Source of the DNA: Linum tenue
Taxonomy: Eukaryota; Streptophyta; Magnoliopsida; Malpighiales; Linaceae
Direction: 5' to 3'
Length of the DNA stretch: 64,000 nucleotides
Assembly (NCBI GenBank): GCA_946122785.1
Contig: CAMGYJ010000004.1
Location: 10,872,150-10,936,149, forward strand
Positions 34,359 to 46,494 of this stretch are shown in pieces (positions within the stretch are counted from its first letter, which is position 1; the number at the start of each line of letters is the position of its first letter). The notes below the pieces were generated by a model, which saw only the letters and a list, made by a program, of their open reading frames with translations, was not told the DNA's origin and made no database searches. The position numbers and the translations under genes were made by a program.

Positions 34359-35749
34359 CAAGTCAGACACAAGGTAAGCTCAAAACATTTCAATCAAGCA
34401 AGCTTTAGGGCAAATCATATTTGCACAAAACACGTGGATCATACTGGCTTTCGATCGGTAACACATGGACAACCTAGACAACCACCACAGATGACATTCG
34501 AATGCAGTAAAATCGAGCAAAGGAAGAGTTCTCTCCTGTTCACCAACCAACATAGACTTGACTCAATCACTTATTCAAAACAGTCACTTCATGCACAAAG
34601 CTCAAGATATCAGAATTAAAACCGAGCAATCTAGGTCCTCACCAGGGTAAAGAGTATAGAGAATATGAGAAAATGAATCACTCACTCTCGACCAGTGGGG
34701 TCAGGACAATTTGATGCGGAAAAATGCGCATGCTTATTCTCTCAATCCCTAACGTCTCTTCACCATGAATGCAGCCTCTAAATGCTAGAGTTCACATAAG
34801 GGGGTGTCACCACTAACTAATCCGGAGGTCTTAGACACAGGTTCAAATGACTGGCTAGGGTCTTGGACATGGGGAAAAAGCCTTTTAGGTGGTGGTAGTT
34901 CTAGCACAAGGTTCCACATTTCCAATCCCAACAAAACCACAGTCAAGCAAACCAGTAACTTTCATTCTGCTATTCTGCATCACTCAACTTCTTTAGGCAC
35001 AAGAGCGAAGGAGGTTATATAAATGTTAGCATTTTCTAGCAAGACTGCTAAGAAACACTACCTAATGGGCACTATTCAGAATCTTGGTGGTGGCTCTCTT
35101 TTGCTTTCATTTTTTTTCTTTGTTTTTCTTTATTCATTCCTTAAGAGACCAACCACCTCTGCACATTTTTCATATACACGCCCAACCTTTAAGGACTACC
35201 TCCAACCCTCACATTACATTTAGCAGAAATAGCAGAAAACACGTAAAAACCACTCTGTGGAACCTTCTAAAAGATGCAAAGGGTGATTTTTCATTGTAGA
35301 CCGAAAGAAAAGATAACACACGGATCAAAGGGGCTGACTAGGGGTATGACACACCAGGACAGTCAATTTGGTCGTGGGCTAATCCTATGCCTCCATCATC
35401 TTAGCTAGTGACAACGTGAATGCTACATTTCATGGAAGAGGGATCTATCGCACAAGAAAGAAACGAGCAGGCTCAAATCTCACATGGCTACCTATATGCT
35501 CTATCTCACATTCTGATTCCCTGAACTAGATGCATAAATAACTGTCAAAAGCAAGTGATCAAACCAAGTCACATTTGGTGAGCAGACAGTTGAAAAACTA
35601 AACCCCTACACAATTCTACTGCACATCTCAGTCATCATAATAGGCTGTCTTAGTCATACTCAAGTTGTCATGTATCAAGTCAAAAGCCATTCAATTCACT
35701 AATCACATCCACAGTGCCAATACGATCAATCATCAAGCAAACAGCCGTG
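34359..35749 (-). other. Long-class 3' UTR of B
   Basis: About 1.4 kb non-coding, colinear with 59085-60493 of K and 51621-52524 of E, but different from the 3' UTR of I, J, C and A. It contains a T-rich run at 35108-35145. No conserved ORF. Confidence 0.7.
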
Positions 35750-35867
35750 CTTGGAGCCCTCAAATTTAAAAATTTGGACAGAGCACTAGGCTCCAAGCAC
35801 ACAAACAGATCTAATGCAGTCAAAAGATAAACACCCCCCACACTTAAGATCGACATTGCCCTCAATG
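35750..35867 (-). other. 3'-UTR cis module of B: SL1, internal polypurine motif, SL2
   Basis: Outer stem 35750-35758 with 35789-35797; inner CAAATTT/AAATTTG; polypurine motif about 35834-35846; SL2 35854-35867. Confidence 0.77.
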
Positions 35868-36192
35868 GAGAAGAGGGAAGGGAAAGGGGAACGATGTTAC
35901 CGGTATGCATGGACTGCAGGAGACTGGAAGCGGACCAGTCGAGTGAAGCGGACTGGAGAGGGACCAGTCTGGAACAAAGCACAGCTAAAGGGGAACAGAA
36001 GAGCTCAAACACAATATGTTAGGTCCAATGGTCAGCCCAATAATACATCATCCAAAATAAAGGAAAACAAACCAAAACCAAATCGGTTTACAATCCGACT
36101 CAAAACACAAGAAAGAAAGTCAAACCGTGGTGGGGTTGCCTCCCCACAAGCGCTTCTTTACCGTCTTTTAGCTGGACGCCCATGGTGGATAC

Positions 36193-37266
36193 TCAGGGAG
36201 GTGCAGGAACAGGTGCCTCCAAGAGCGGATCCATGTCGCTCTTGAGGTACAGCTTCAGGTTGTGGCCATGCACCCGACGGATGCGACCACCATCATCGGT
36301 CAGCTCGACCTGGCCATCCGGCAAGATGCAGGCGAGTGAGAACCCGGACGGCCAGGGTGGTCGTGGTGCAGGGGGCGGGACCAGCTCGTAGTGGTCTCCA
36401 CCCTTCTTCCGTGCAGGCTTAGCAACCTGCTGCTTCGGCCGCCACTCCTCCTTGAGCTTTTTGTTCGGAGGCGAGGCTGGATGGAGTGGCGGCGAAGGAA
36501 TGATAGGAGGGTCCTGCAAAATGAGAGGTGCAGAAGGATACACGACAGGCTCGTGTACCTGATCAGAAATGGCATGCACAGGTGTGACAGCAATCATAGC
36601 ACAGTGATCGAAATCAGTCACAGAAAAAGTAGCATGTTCATTCCCAGCACGCAGGATCAGTTTACCATCATGCACATCAATAAGTGCCTTGGCGGTGGCA
36701 AGAAATGGTCTCCCTAAAATCAAAGGCACATCCACATCATCATTTATATCCAGAATAACAAAATCAACAGGATATGTGAATGCACCCACTTTAACAAGCA
36801 GATCCTCTATGATACCCCTAGGATGCACAACGGAACGGTCAGCTAGCTGAATGCTCATCCTAGTAGGGCTAAGTTCACCTAGGTCTAGCTTTTTGAACAA
36901 TTTGTATGGCATGACATTAATGCTAGCGCCTAGGTCCGCCAAGGACTTGCCTACATGCATGCTGCCAATAGTAAGAGGGATAGTAAAACTCCCTGGGTCC
37001 TTGCGCTTTTCGGGCAGCTTGTTCTGCAGGATAGCAGAACACTCCTCGCTGAGCATCACTGTCGAAAGATCCCCAAGTTTCTTCTTGCTGGTGAGGAGAT
37101 CTTTCATGAACTTTGCGTACTTGGGCATCTTCGACAGTGCCTCCACAAACGGTATACTGATGTTGAGCTGCTTCAACATTGCCATAAACTTGGCAAACTC
37201 AGTCTCCAGCTTGTCTTTGTGTAGGCGAGTGGGGAAGGGAAGCTGGGGTACGTGCTCCTTAACCAC
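36193..37266 (-). CDS. Protease of B with novel tail and integrase-like end
   Basis: An open frame of 357 codons, but the true start is upstream in Gag. Residues 1-100 are the Gag C-terminal block. The active site DLGAS is at 111-115 and LILGRPF at 182-188. After residue 230 the sequence departs from A and I: a Pro-rich and Lys-rich tail (about 231-325) of unknown origin. Residues 328-344 (RIRRVHGHNLKLYLKSD) resemble the very end of Athila integrase. RT, RNaseH and the integrase core are absent without a frame break, as if the deletion was selected or templated rather than random. It would be a protease able to mature Gag only. Confidence 0.72.
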   Translation of the reverse strand: MVKEHVPQLPFPTRLHKDKLETEFAKFMAMLKQLNISIPFVEALSKMPKYAKFMKDLLTSKKKLGDLSTVMLSEECSAILQNKLPEKRKDPGSFTIPLTIGSMHVGKSLADLGASINVMPYKLFKKLDLGELSPTRMSIQLADRSVVHPRGIIEDLLVKVGAFTYPVDFVILDINDDVDVPLILGRPFLATAKALIDVHDGKLILRAGNEHATFSVTDFDHCAMIAVTPVHAISDQVHEPVVYPSAPLILQDPPIIPSPPLHPASPPNKKLKEEWRPKQQVAKPARKKGGDHYELVPPPAPRPPWPSGFSLACILPDGQVELTDDGGRIRRVHGHNLKLYLKSDMDPLLEAPVPAPP

Positions 37267-39037
37267 TGGTTGTTGCTAGGGAGCCGGGGGCTTCCTTCTC
37301 CACCCGCACTTTTGCATCACCGGCTGGAAGTGCTGAAGCAGGTAGTGGTTCCTCCTGCCTGGTCGGGGCAGGATCAGCCGATGTAGGACTGCCACTCCTG
37401 GTGAAGATGGCATCCAGCTGCTCGTGCGGTTCCCGTGGATTGGGGATGGTGGTGGCAGATAGAGTCCCCGGGGCCCGAGCAGTAAGTTGGCGCGCTAGGA
37501 CACCGACTTAGTGCTGTAAATCTTGCAGAATAGCACCCTGGTTCCTCTGTCCTGCCTCCAGAGAGGCTATGCTCTGGTCCACCCTCGTGAAATTCTCCTG
37601 GCTGGTGGTCATGAATGCCGCCAAAATATTCTTCAGATCGGTCACCTGGTTATCGGGAGTTGGGGCTGCTACTGGCTCGGCATACTGTCGCTGGGGCTGC
37701 TGGAATGGCTGACCCTGCCTAGGCTGGTAGGGCTGCTGCTGTGGTGGTGGCCCCTGCCTAGCCTGGAAAGGCTGCCTCTGCTGAAAACCACCCGTTGGTG
37801 CTGGGAAACCGGGTGGTTTAGTGGTGTTGCTGCTCCAGGCGAAGTTGGGATGCTGGCGCCATCCTTCATTGTAGGTGTTGCTGTATGGGTCTAGGCGCCG
37901 AGCATTTGCGATGAAGTCCACCTGTTCTTGGGGAGTAGAGGACTCCCTCATAGCTTGACAGTCCTCCACCCGGTGATTCGGGCTCTCACACCACTAGCAC
38001 TGAGCCACTGGAGGCGTAGCTGTGCCTCGGCCCGGAAGGAGGCTGTTGGGCTGCTTCAATGTCTGCACCAACTCAGCCACCTGCTGCTCTAAACCGGACC
38101 TGGCCTCCACAGCGTGCACACCACGGTCCCGGGACTGTCTGCCTCTGCTGCTCTGCCCCCAGGAATGATCGCGGGCAGCCAAGGTACTGATCATCTGGTT
38201 CAGCTCGGGTGGAGTCTTAGTAAGAATATCCCCTCCTGGGCATAGAGACTCGATCACCCTCTGGCTGTCTGGAGTGAGGGCGCTGTAGAAGTTCCCCACT
38301 GTGAAAGCATCACTGAAGCCATGATGGGGACACTGCCAGAAATATCCCATGTACCGCTCCCATGCATCACGAAGTGACTCATCTGGCTCTTGGCGGAAGT
38401 GAGTGATCTCCCGCTGAATCTCTGTGGTCTTCGATGCCGGATAGTACCTGTGCACGAACTTATCTGCCAGATCGTCCCAAGAAGTGATGGACAGTGGGGG
38501 CTGGGTCTCCAACCACCTCTTAGCATTCCCCGCCAGAGAATGGGGGAAGAGGTGAAGGCGGATTGCGTCATCCGGGACACCGTTCAGCTTGAACCCGTTC
38601 GTCAGCTGGAGAAAACGGGAAAGATGCACCCGGGCTTCCTCATCCTTCAAGCCATGGAACTGGATAGAGGATGTGATGAGTTGAATCCAGCATGGCTTGA
38701 TCTCGAAGTTGTTTGCTGGAATGGGCGGATAGAGGATGACCGGGCGAATGTCAGCAAGTCGTGGAGTGTAGTAGTACTCCAAGGTGGGACCCGGTGGTGG
38801 TGGATGATGATGAACCCCAGCTCCCTGGGGATTGGGGTCGTTCCCCAGGAACTGGTTCTCCGGAGGTGGGTTGTGATCGCCTTCCATCTCGTACTCGTCC
38901 TCGTACTCGCTGCTCAATTGGCCGTCTCTGCGCTCTTCCGTAGCCAGTCTAGCTCGCTGTTGTCTCCTAAGTTGGCGGCTGGTGCGTTCAATATCTGGAT
39001 CCAACGGCAGTAAACCTCCCGACTGGCTACGGGTCAT
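37267..39037 (-). pseudogene. gag: Gag of element B, two stops and a frameshift
   Basis: It starts at the Met at 39037 (MTRSQSGG). 347 codons are open through the gag core to a TAG at 37994-37996, exactly at the Gln of the CQWC zinc knuckle (CAG to TAG). The same frame continues 37508-37969 with the Gln/Pro-rich part, then another stop, and a frameshift near 37275 separates it from the protease frame. It is less damaged than the Gag genes of A and I. Confidence 0.84.
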
Positions 39038-39161
39038 GCACTATCTGCACACAATCAAGCAATGCAAACCCGTGAAGGCACAAGTGGGAAAGAAGAAACA
39101 CTCAATGCGAAAATGAAAATGCTAAAGTAACAGAAATCACTTTTCTTCAACAACCTAGCCG

Positions 39162-39179
39162 TCCCCGGCAACGGCGCCA
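39162..39179 (-). promoter_or_regulatory. Primer-binding site of B (tRNA-Asp)
   Basis: Perfect 18-nt match to the tRNA-Asp complement, 6 nt from the LTR. Confidence 0.93.
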
Positions 39180-39185
39180 AAAACT

Positions 39186-40608
39186 TGACTCACTCCTACT
39201 GTCACTCTAGAAAATGGCCAAGTGTAACCACTTCCTAAAGCGTAGTATAGCGGGTTTGGGTTTTAATGTCAACCCGGGTCCTAGATGTGATGACTACTCA
39301 GTGAATTCGTATTATCTAGCAATGAAACTTTAGTGAAGATCTAAACTAACAAGCAAACAAAGCAACTAAACGGTTGTTTTCATGTTAAGAGAGGTCACCC
39401 GGATATGGTTCCCCCTAGACTGCAGTTAAGCCGGATTGTAATTACCAAGTTCAATTTCTATGATAGTTATACTGTGGAAGGTTCTCAAACAGTCTGAAGT
39501 CTCGACTAAAGGTCTTCAGACCCTCTCAATCTGAGTCTCTAGAGGGCGACTAACCTCCACTAGAGTAAACAGATTGAGGCCCTAACGAACCAAACCTCCA
39601 CTACCGAATGGAATTCGGTACAGAATAACGAATTGGCTCCTCGACTAAAGTCACCAATTCGCTACCTTCAATTAAGGATGCTCTATCAACCTAGGCAGAT
39701 ATTCTCATTCTAGGTTAAAGCAGAAACAACAGGAATTTGATCAGGATTCATGCCATTCAATCATTCAAACCTCAATCGAATATAATCAAATCATAGAAAC
39801 AGTACTTGGGTTCATACAATCAATCCTAACATACAGATCTAGGGTTTCCCACACCCAGATGAATAGGAGAACTACTCCATGGAGAAAGAAGCAAAAGCAG
39901 AATCAGATGCGGAAACCATACTGTGAAGGATGGATTTCAGCTCCTGGACGTTGAATCGGCACTTCTCCAAGCTCAAGCCAAGCTCCAATGGTGATGAAGA
40001 TCAAGGTAGGGCACTTGGAAACTCTTGTTCGTCGCTTTCTCTCTCTAGGAATCGCTCTGTCTCTCTAAAACTCGAATCCCCCCTCTTTTGGCTGAAAATC
40101 TGCCTAAAAGGGCATCAGTGGCCAAAGCACGGTCGAGGGCACGGCCGTGCTTTGCCTCAGCCCGCCCGTGCTTTGGCTAGGGTTAATTACACGGCCACAG
40201 AACACGGCCGTGTTCTGAAGGCCTCCTGCCCGTGTTTTTAATGCCGAACCTGTTCCCCTATATTCAATGCTTCGTTTCTCCCTCGTCCGGACTCCGAATC
40301 AGTCGCCGTTTGATCCCAGACGCTCGTAGTCTCGTCCTCTTTCTTTTCATGACAAGCTTGCACGATTCTTTGTCCATAAAGTGAGGTAGAAATCCATTCT
40401 TCTTCAGGTCATGCCAGAGTTTCTTCTCCCGAATCGCCAATTGATCTCTGATTGACTTGAAACTTGCGCCTATGCTTCACTTTATGTGCTAGGACCTGAA
40501 ATGTAACAAAGGAACACAACCTAGCGTAAAATAGGCCAAAGAAGCGATAATGCAAGCTTAAACGATCAAGAAACAAAGGGGAAAACATGTGTAAATATCG
40601 AGTCATCA
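39186..40608 (-). repeat. 5' LTR of B
   Basis: 1423 bp, TGACTCACTCC to GAGTCATCA, followed by GATAC. CACGGCCGTG palindromes at about 40130-40245. Confidence 0.92.
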
Positions 40609-40613
40609 GATAC
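40609..40613. repeat. Target-site duplication GATAC of B, right copy
   Basis: Second half of the duplication; C's LTR resumes with AAAGCAGTGAATC as in J's LTR. Confidence 0.93.
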
Positions 40614-41585
40614 AAAGCAGTGAATCAACCCTAGATTAAAGCAATCGATCCAATACTATCAATCTATGGTGCTCTATTGACCTAATCAGGTATTCGCTCT
40701 CATAGGATCAAAGCAGAATCAATAATCTCGACTAAAGCAGAATTGAATCATGAAAACGTGCATAGATTGAATATAAACTCAAGATTATCAAGTAGGAGTA
40801 CTCATACAATCATCCAATCAAACAAACATAGCTAGGGTTCCTCAAAACCTAAGTGAAGGGAAGTTACTCCATAGAGAAGAGAGAGACTGCAGTAAGAATC
40901 TTCAGATGATCAGTCTTCAAGCCTGGGCTTGTTCCTCGAGCTTCCAAGGCGAAGAAATCCTCCAATTCCACTCCAAGAATGTCCTCAAATCGCCATCTCT
41001 CTCTTTGGTTCGTCCCTTGGGTTGCAAAAATGCACAAAACAGGCTTTTAACAGCCTGCGTTCGCGATCCCCGGTCAAAATCCCCTGTCGGGTATTTTAGG
41101 TCATGACCGGGGATTCTTGGTTCACGACCGGGGATTTTTTGTTCACGACCGGGGATTTTGGTTCACGATAGGGGATTTTTGGTTCACGATAGGGCCCCCT
41201 TCTGCTTCTCAGAGAAGCCCGAAACGAATTTTCCCCTATCTTTGATTCTTCGTTTCTCCCTCGTTCGGACTCCAAATCAGGTTTCGTTTGATCCCAGACG
41301 CTCGTAGTCTCGTCCTCTTTCTTCTCGTGACAAGATTACAGGATTATATGGTCACAAAATGAGGTATAAATCCATCTTCTTCAAGTCATAACCGAGTTTC
41401 TTCCCCCGACTCGCCAATTGATCTCCGATTGACTTGAAACTTGCGCCTACGCTTCACTTTATGTGCTAGGACCTGAAATGTGACAAAGGAACACAACCTA
41501 GCGTAAAATAGGCCAATGAAGCGATAATGCAAGCTTAAATGATCAAGAAACAAAGGGGAAAACATGTGCAAATATCGAGTCATCA
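40614..41585 (-). repeat. 3' LTR of C, second part
   Basis: Continues the J-type LTR to GAGTCATCA. Its palindrome block (about 41065-41200) has more copies of the GGTTCACGA-CCGGGGATTTTT unit than the J LTRs. Confidence 0.87.
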
Positions 41586-41626
41586 AATCTCCCCACACTT
41601 AATCGTTTGCTTGTCCCCAAGCAAAC
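41586..41626 (-). promoter_or_regulatory. Polypurine tract and stem-loop of C
   Basis: AAGTGTGGGGAGATT on the coding strand (41586-41600); perfect 9-bp stem-loop at 41605-41626. Confidence 0.8.
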
Positions 41627-42419
41627 CTAACTCAAACCAATGCAGTTCTCCAGACCTCTATAGAAACAAACAACCCCGATCGTCGGTAGAGGATTTTCTA
41701 GATCATATAGCAGCTTACGAGGTCAACCGGCGCACAAGTCATCTCATAACTTCTTCGGCGAGAACGCTAGTCTCGAGTCGGCATCATGGCAAATAGTGAT
41801 CAGAGGACAAATGAATCGTGGACAAATGGACTCTAAAAAAAAGATCATGGACTCACAATTTTAAGGTGCTCTATTTTCTTCTTGAAGATGGTTGGAACCC
41901 CTTTTCTTTCTTTTTTACTTGTTTTTCTGTTTTTTTTTCTTTTCAAGGGTTCCAACCTGTTTTTCAGAAAATGGGCGCTCCCACCTAGTAGAGGTTTTGC
42001 AGGAGCCCGGCTCTTACCGGCCATGCCAGGAGCGGATGTCTCGAGCCTCGTGCGGGGGAAAGATATGTAAGGGGGCTGAAGGTAGTAGGTGGAAATTGGG
42101 AACAGATTCCCATCTCCCCTTACATACTTTCGCCCTATTCGCTCGGGAGACGTTATTTTAAAGCACATTTTTTAGCACCTTTTATTTCAAAACATGATAC
42201 AGGAGTCCATGACAGGTAGAGAGTCCACAACACCACACAATTCAAGGGTCCTAAGATCACTAATTCACACAATCAACCAACACAATATGAAGAAGAAATG
42301 AGACTTCTTAAATGCATCAACATCCTCCATAGTGCTACACTACCTCCTTAGGTTGCACATTACTATAGAGACTGTCAATTCAAAGCATACTGAGCAGGCA
42401 ATTTGCATGGAAACACGTA
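41627..42419 (-). other. 3' UTR of C
   Basis: Non-coding, closely matching J 3221-4015. T-rich run at about 41900-41945. Confidence 0.68.
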
Positions 42420-42544
42420 CTTGGAGCCCTCAAATTTAAAAATTTGGACAGTGGACTAGGCTCGAAGCACACAAACAGCCAAACATTCACCCGCATACAT
42501 GATCGAACATCCCCCCACACTTAAGCACGACATTGTCCTCAATG
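42420..42544 (-). other. 3'-UTR cis module of C: SL1, internal polypurine motif, SL2
   Basis: Outer arms 42420-42428 and 42459-42467 (one mismatch); inner CAAATTT/AAATTTG; polypurine motif about 42511-42523; SL2 42531-42544. Confidence 0.75.
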
Positions 42545-42804
42545 GAGGAAAGATAAGGAGGGTAGAACAAAGTTACCAGATCAAGGGTGAATGATGGTGG
42601 ACGGGGCAGGCTGTGTATTCTAGGAGGAGAGAGTAGTAGAAACACAAAGACCACACAAAATCTCACAAAGGTTGAGTTATTGACTCTAAAATCAAATAAA
42701 AAAACTGACTCAACCGAGGAGAAAAAGAAAAAGAAATGCAAACCGACTGGTTGGGTTGCCTCCCAACAAGCGCTTCTTTCACGTCGTGAGCCGGACAATG
42801 GCTC

Positions 42805-44018
42805 CTAAGTTTCGGTCCACCCCAAAACCTCCTTGAAGTTGAGGTTCTCGTCAATGAGGTGGAGTCTCAAGTCACGAGCATGTGGTATGACAGGTGATGG
42901 AAGCTCGTGCACTTGATGCGGATGAAGTCTCCACCCTCGAGACCTCTTCTTCTCTTCTCTCGTCTCATTGCCCCAAACTAGATATGACAGCATCGATTGA
43001 CCACCATCGCGTCCACCAAGAGGGACTGATGTCGAAGTGGCCTTGGTCTGGCAAAGAGACACTGCAAATGGGTCCTTGCTAAGTAGTTCCTCGAAGTTTG
43101 GTGGAGATATCACATGTAACTCATGGCCGGTGTAGGCCTCTTCCACCTCAACTCCGTCCTCAGCCTGGACGCCAATTGCTTCTTCAACCTCCCTTCCTTC
43201 TTCATGTGGTATCACCCCTGGGAAATGATCAAGAACTCCTTACGCCTCACTTTCGTCATCATCCACGACTTCTTTCTGCACCCTTTCTCTCTCTTCTTCT
43301 TCTAGCACGGATTGGAGAGCAAGTTGCCAAGCAATTTCTTTCATGAGATCTTCTTGCATCTCCTCACTCATGCCCGCCTCTTCAAAGCTCGGTGTGGGAT
43401 GTGGGAAGGGGTGGTCGGCTACGACAGGACATTCTTGATCATGATCTTCACGGGAGCTCTCCGTGATAAACTCTGTTTGCTACACAATGTCCTTGTAGCC
43501 TTCTTCTTCCTCCTCCTCTTCTAGTATGGTAGCAGACGGGTGATCTTGAGCAAGTTGTGCACAAACTTGCTCAACCCGCTCTGGTTGCTTTGATGAGTGC
43601 GAAACATTCTCCTCCATTCACGGAGGGATGAAGAGTTAGGAGGAGCAAAGGATGAGAAAAGGAGGTCCATCTTGCGATTGCGTCTCTCGGAGTCCCGAGC
43701 AAACTGCTCCATGAGAAGCCTCAATTCATAGTTTGCATCCGGCTATTGAGTGTAGCATGGCTCTGCAGAATGGCCCGTGAAGGCCGCCATGGGTAACTCC
43801 AGCTCCGATGGCCCTTCTGGTTGTGGGAGAAATTCTTCTTGATAAGGAGGTTGTTCTTGATATGCCCAGGGGTCGGATTGTTCTCCGTAGTAAGGGGGTT
43901 GGTACTGGACCCCGAATCCGTAGTCTTCTCCTCCTTGATTGCTCCAGGGAGTCTCGGGGTAATACCACTCGGATGGTGGTGGATACCCCCAATGATTGGA
44001 GAAGCCATGAGGATCCAT
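42805..44018 (-). pseudogene. Orphan acidic ORF of element C, degenerate
   Basis: Homologous to the J ORF. It opens at the conserved Met 44018; 91 codons later a TAG (43743-43745) replaces the CAG of J, and the same frame goes on to 43521. The acidic middle is in other frames. The tail frame 42805-43215 is intact and shows the family C-terminus (ISPPNFEELL...SYLVWGNET...FKEVLGWTE). This copy and E show that the J frame at 4561 ends prematurely. Confidence 0.7.
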
Positions 44019-44130
44019 GATTCAGATCTGCACCAACAAAAACAAAAACACCCAAATGAAAAGCAAGGGTGGAAAAGAAAAGAAAAACTCTAATGTAACA
44101 AACTTCTGCCTTTCCTAATAATCTAGAAAG

Positions 44131-44148
44131 TCCCCGGCAACAGCGCCA
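44131..44148 (-). promoter_or_regulatory. Primer-binding site of C (tRNA-Asp)
   Basis: 17 of 18 positions match the tRNA-Asp complement. Confidence 0.9.
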
Positions 44149-44154
44149 AAAACT

Positions 44155-44508
44155 TGACTCGCTATGACAAAACTCCTAACAATGGCCAAGTGGAACCAAT
44201 GAAAGGGACTGCAGTATAGTTGCTCAAGTAATAAATATCGAATCCACGGGTCTCTAGAGTTACTATTACTCAGCTTCAGTTCATTATCTAGCAAACCAGA
44301 TTAAGATGGAAGAACTAAAACTACTCTAGCAAACTACAGTTAAAGTTAATCTAATTACAGGTTGGGAACTCACTTAGGTATGATTCCCCCTAGCCACTAG
44401 CCAGATTAACGATTGATGATCTCTAACTTGTTTCACTTTCATTCACAATGCGGAGAATCCTTGACTAGACCTTGAGTCTCGACTAAAGGAACAAGGCCCT
44501 CTTGAGTC
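44155..44508 (-). repeat. 5' LTR of C, truncated
   Basis: The first 354 bp of a J-type LTR, ending CTCTTGAGTCA; at about 44508 it passes directly into A's RT sequence. Its U3 is lost, so C has no promoter at its 5' side. Confidence 0.87.
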
Positions 44509-46494
44509 ATGGTTCGAGAAGGCATAGTTCTTGGGCATAAGATCTCCAAGATGGGGATTGAGGTGGACAGAGCGAAGATCGAGACTATCAGCAAGCTGCC
44601 TCCCCCTACATCTGTCAAGGGGATCCGGAGTTTTTTAGGCCATGACTAAGCTTCTAGAGAAGGATGCCCCCTTCCAGTTCACTGATGCATGCACAGCGGT
44701 GTTCACAACCTTGAAGGAGAAGCTCACCCAAGCTCATATCATGGTTGTTCTTGACTGGTCCCTACCATTTGAACTGATGTGTGACGCCAGTGACTTTGCT
44801 GTTGGAGCTGTCTTGGGGCAGAGGCGAGATCAACACTTCCGACCTATCTACTACGCCTCGAAGACCCTGAATGATTCCCAGGAGAACTACACCACTACGG
44901 AGAAGGAGCTGCTCACAGTGGTGTTTGCCTTCGACAAATTCCGTCCCCATCTGGTCTTGTCCCATGTGACCGTGTACACAGATCACTCCGCGATTCGATA
45001 CCTGATGAGCAAGGCCGATGCCAAGCCTAGGCTCATACGAAGGAGCTTATTATTGCAGGAGTTTGACATTGAAATTCGGGGCAAGAAGGGAGCGGAGAAT
45101 GTTGCAGCTGATCACCTCTTCCGGTTGGACGCACCTCCTGCGGACAAACTCGTGGAGGAGATCAACGAATCCTTCCCAGATGAGAGACTGATGATGATGT
45201 GCTTGGTGGAGAGTGTCACCCCCTGGTATTCCGATTTTGCGAACTATTTGGTGGGCCAGCAGCTGCCCAAGGGAATGACAACTCACACCAAGAGGAAGTT
45301 CTTCTCCGACCTGAAGCATTACTTCTGGGATGACCCTCATCTCTTCAGGATCGGAGCCGACGGGATCATCCGTCACTGTGTTATGGAGAGTGAGATGGAG
45401 GGAATTCTATCTCACTGTCATGAGGGACCTACTGGCGGTCACCACCGAGGAAACCGCACGGCGAGGAAGGTGCTCCAATCGGGCTTTTACTGGCCCACGC
45501 TCTTCAAGGATGCAGACGCTTTCGCACGCAGGTGCGACCGATGCCAGAGGTCAGGTAACATCTCTGCCCGTGATGAGATGCCCCAGAATGTGTTTATAAC
45601 TTGCGAAATTTTTGATGTCTGGGGTATCGACTTCATGGGCCCCTTCCCTCCATCTTTTGGCAATACATATATCCTGGTTGCTGTTGACTACGTCTCTAGG
45701 TGGGCTGAGGCACAAGCTTTGCCCACTAATGATGCTAGACGTGTTTGTGGTTTTCTGAAGCAGCTATTCTCCCGGTTCGGGACACCTAGAGCCATCATAA
45801 ACGATCGAGGCACCCATTTCCAGGGCCAATTTGATAAGCTACTGTCTCGCTATGGTGTGACTCACAAGGTGTCAGTGGCCTATCATCCTCAGACCAGTGG
45901 CCAGGCCGAACTGACGAACCGGGAGCTCAAGCGGATCCTGGAGAAGACGGTGGATCAGTCCCGCAAGGATTGGTCCACCAAGCTTGATGATGCTCTCTGG
46001 GCGTATCGCACTGCCAACAAGACACCCATTGGTACTTCACCGTACCGGCTTGTCTATGGAAAGGCATGCCATTTGCCGTGGAGCTAGAGCACAAGGCCTT
46101 CTGGGCCCTTAAGCTGCTCAACTTGGATGTTAGTGTTGCAGGTGTTGAGCGCAAAATGCAGATGCTGGAGGAGTGGCGTTACCACGCCTATGAGAACACC
46201 AAGCTGTACAAGGAGCGCACTAAGCGCTTGCACGATGCACGGTTACGGGGTCCGAAAGAGTTTCAGGTTGGTGATCGAGTTCTCCTCTATAACTCTCGCC
46301 TGAAGCTCTTTCCCGGAAAACTCCGTTCCCGGTGGTCAGGACCGTTCACGGTCACCTAGGTGTTCCCGTATGGCACAATTGAAATTGCCAACCCGCAAAC
46401 TGAGCCGTTTAAAGTGAATGGCCATCGTCTCAAGCTCTACCTGGGAGACGAGGTCGAACATGCGGAGTTGGTGGTGGAACTCGCGGACTCTTAG
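44509..46494 (+). pseudogene. pol: C-terminal RT, RNaseH and integrase of element A
   Basis: It resumes after the FMDD box at MVREGIVLGHKIS. The 481-codon frame from 44642 holds RNaseH with [16 protein letters not shown] and [11 protein letters not shown]; the integrase HHCC finger (HCH...GGHH...CDRCQ); and all three core acids ([26 protein letters not shown]). A one-base loss near 46079 shifts the frame at CHLP; the next frame (46066-46359) has the GPF C-terminal domain and meets TAG at 46357 where I has CAG. The final block ends at the stop 46492-46494. It is the best preserved integrase in the window. Confidence 0.87.

Larger units (their letters stand above)
32908..40608 (-). mobile_element. 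Element B: complete Gag-protease-only Athila-like element
   Basis: 7.7 kb with LTRs of 1410 and 1423 bp, perfect primer site, polypurine tract and GATAC duplications. The interior (34318-39185) encodes Gag and protease but no RT, RNaseH or integrase core. The protease frame runs into a novel tail and ends in a motif like the integrase C-terminus. The LTRs differ at only a few positions per 200, so it is the innermost and probably youngest insertion of the nest. Confidence 0.9.
32462..44508 (-). mobile_element. Element C: second J-family non-autonomous element, split by B
   Basis: Left (3') LTR 32462-32907 plus 40614-41585, interior 41586-44154 with the orphan acidic ORF, right (5') LTR 44155-44508, cut after 354 bp. 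It is inserted in A's RT gene; left flank CCTGC would be the target duplication but the right copy was deleted. Same LTR type, primer site and gene content as J. Confidence 0.85.
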
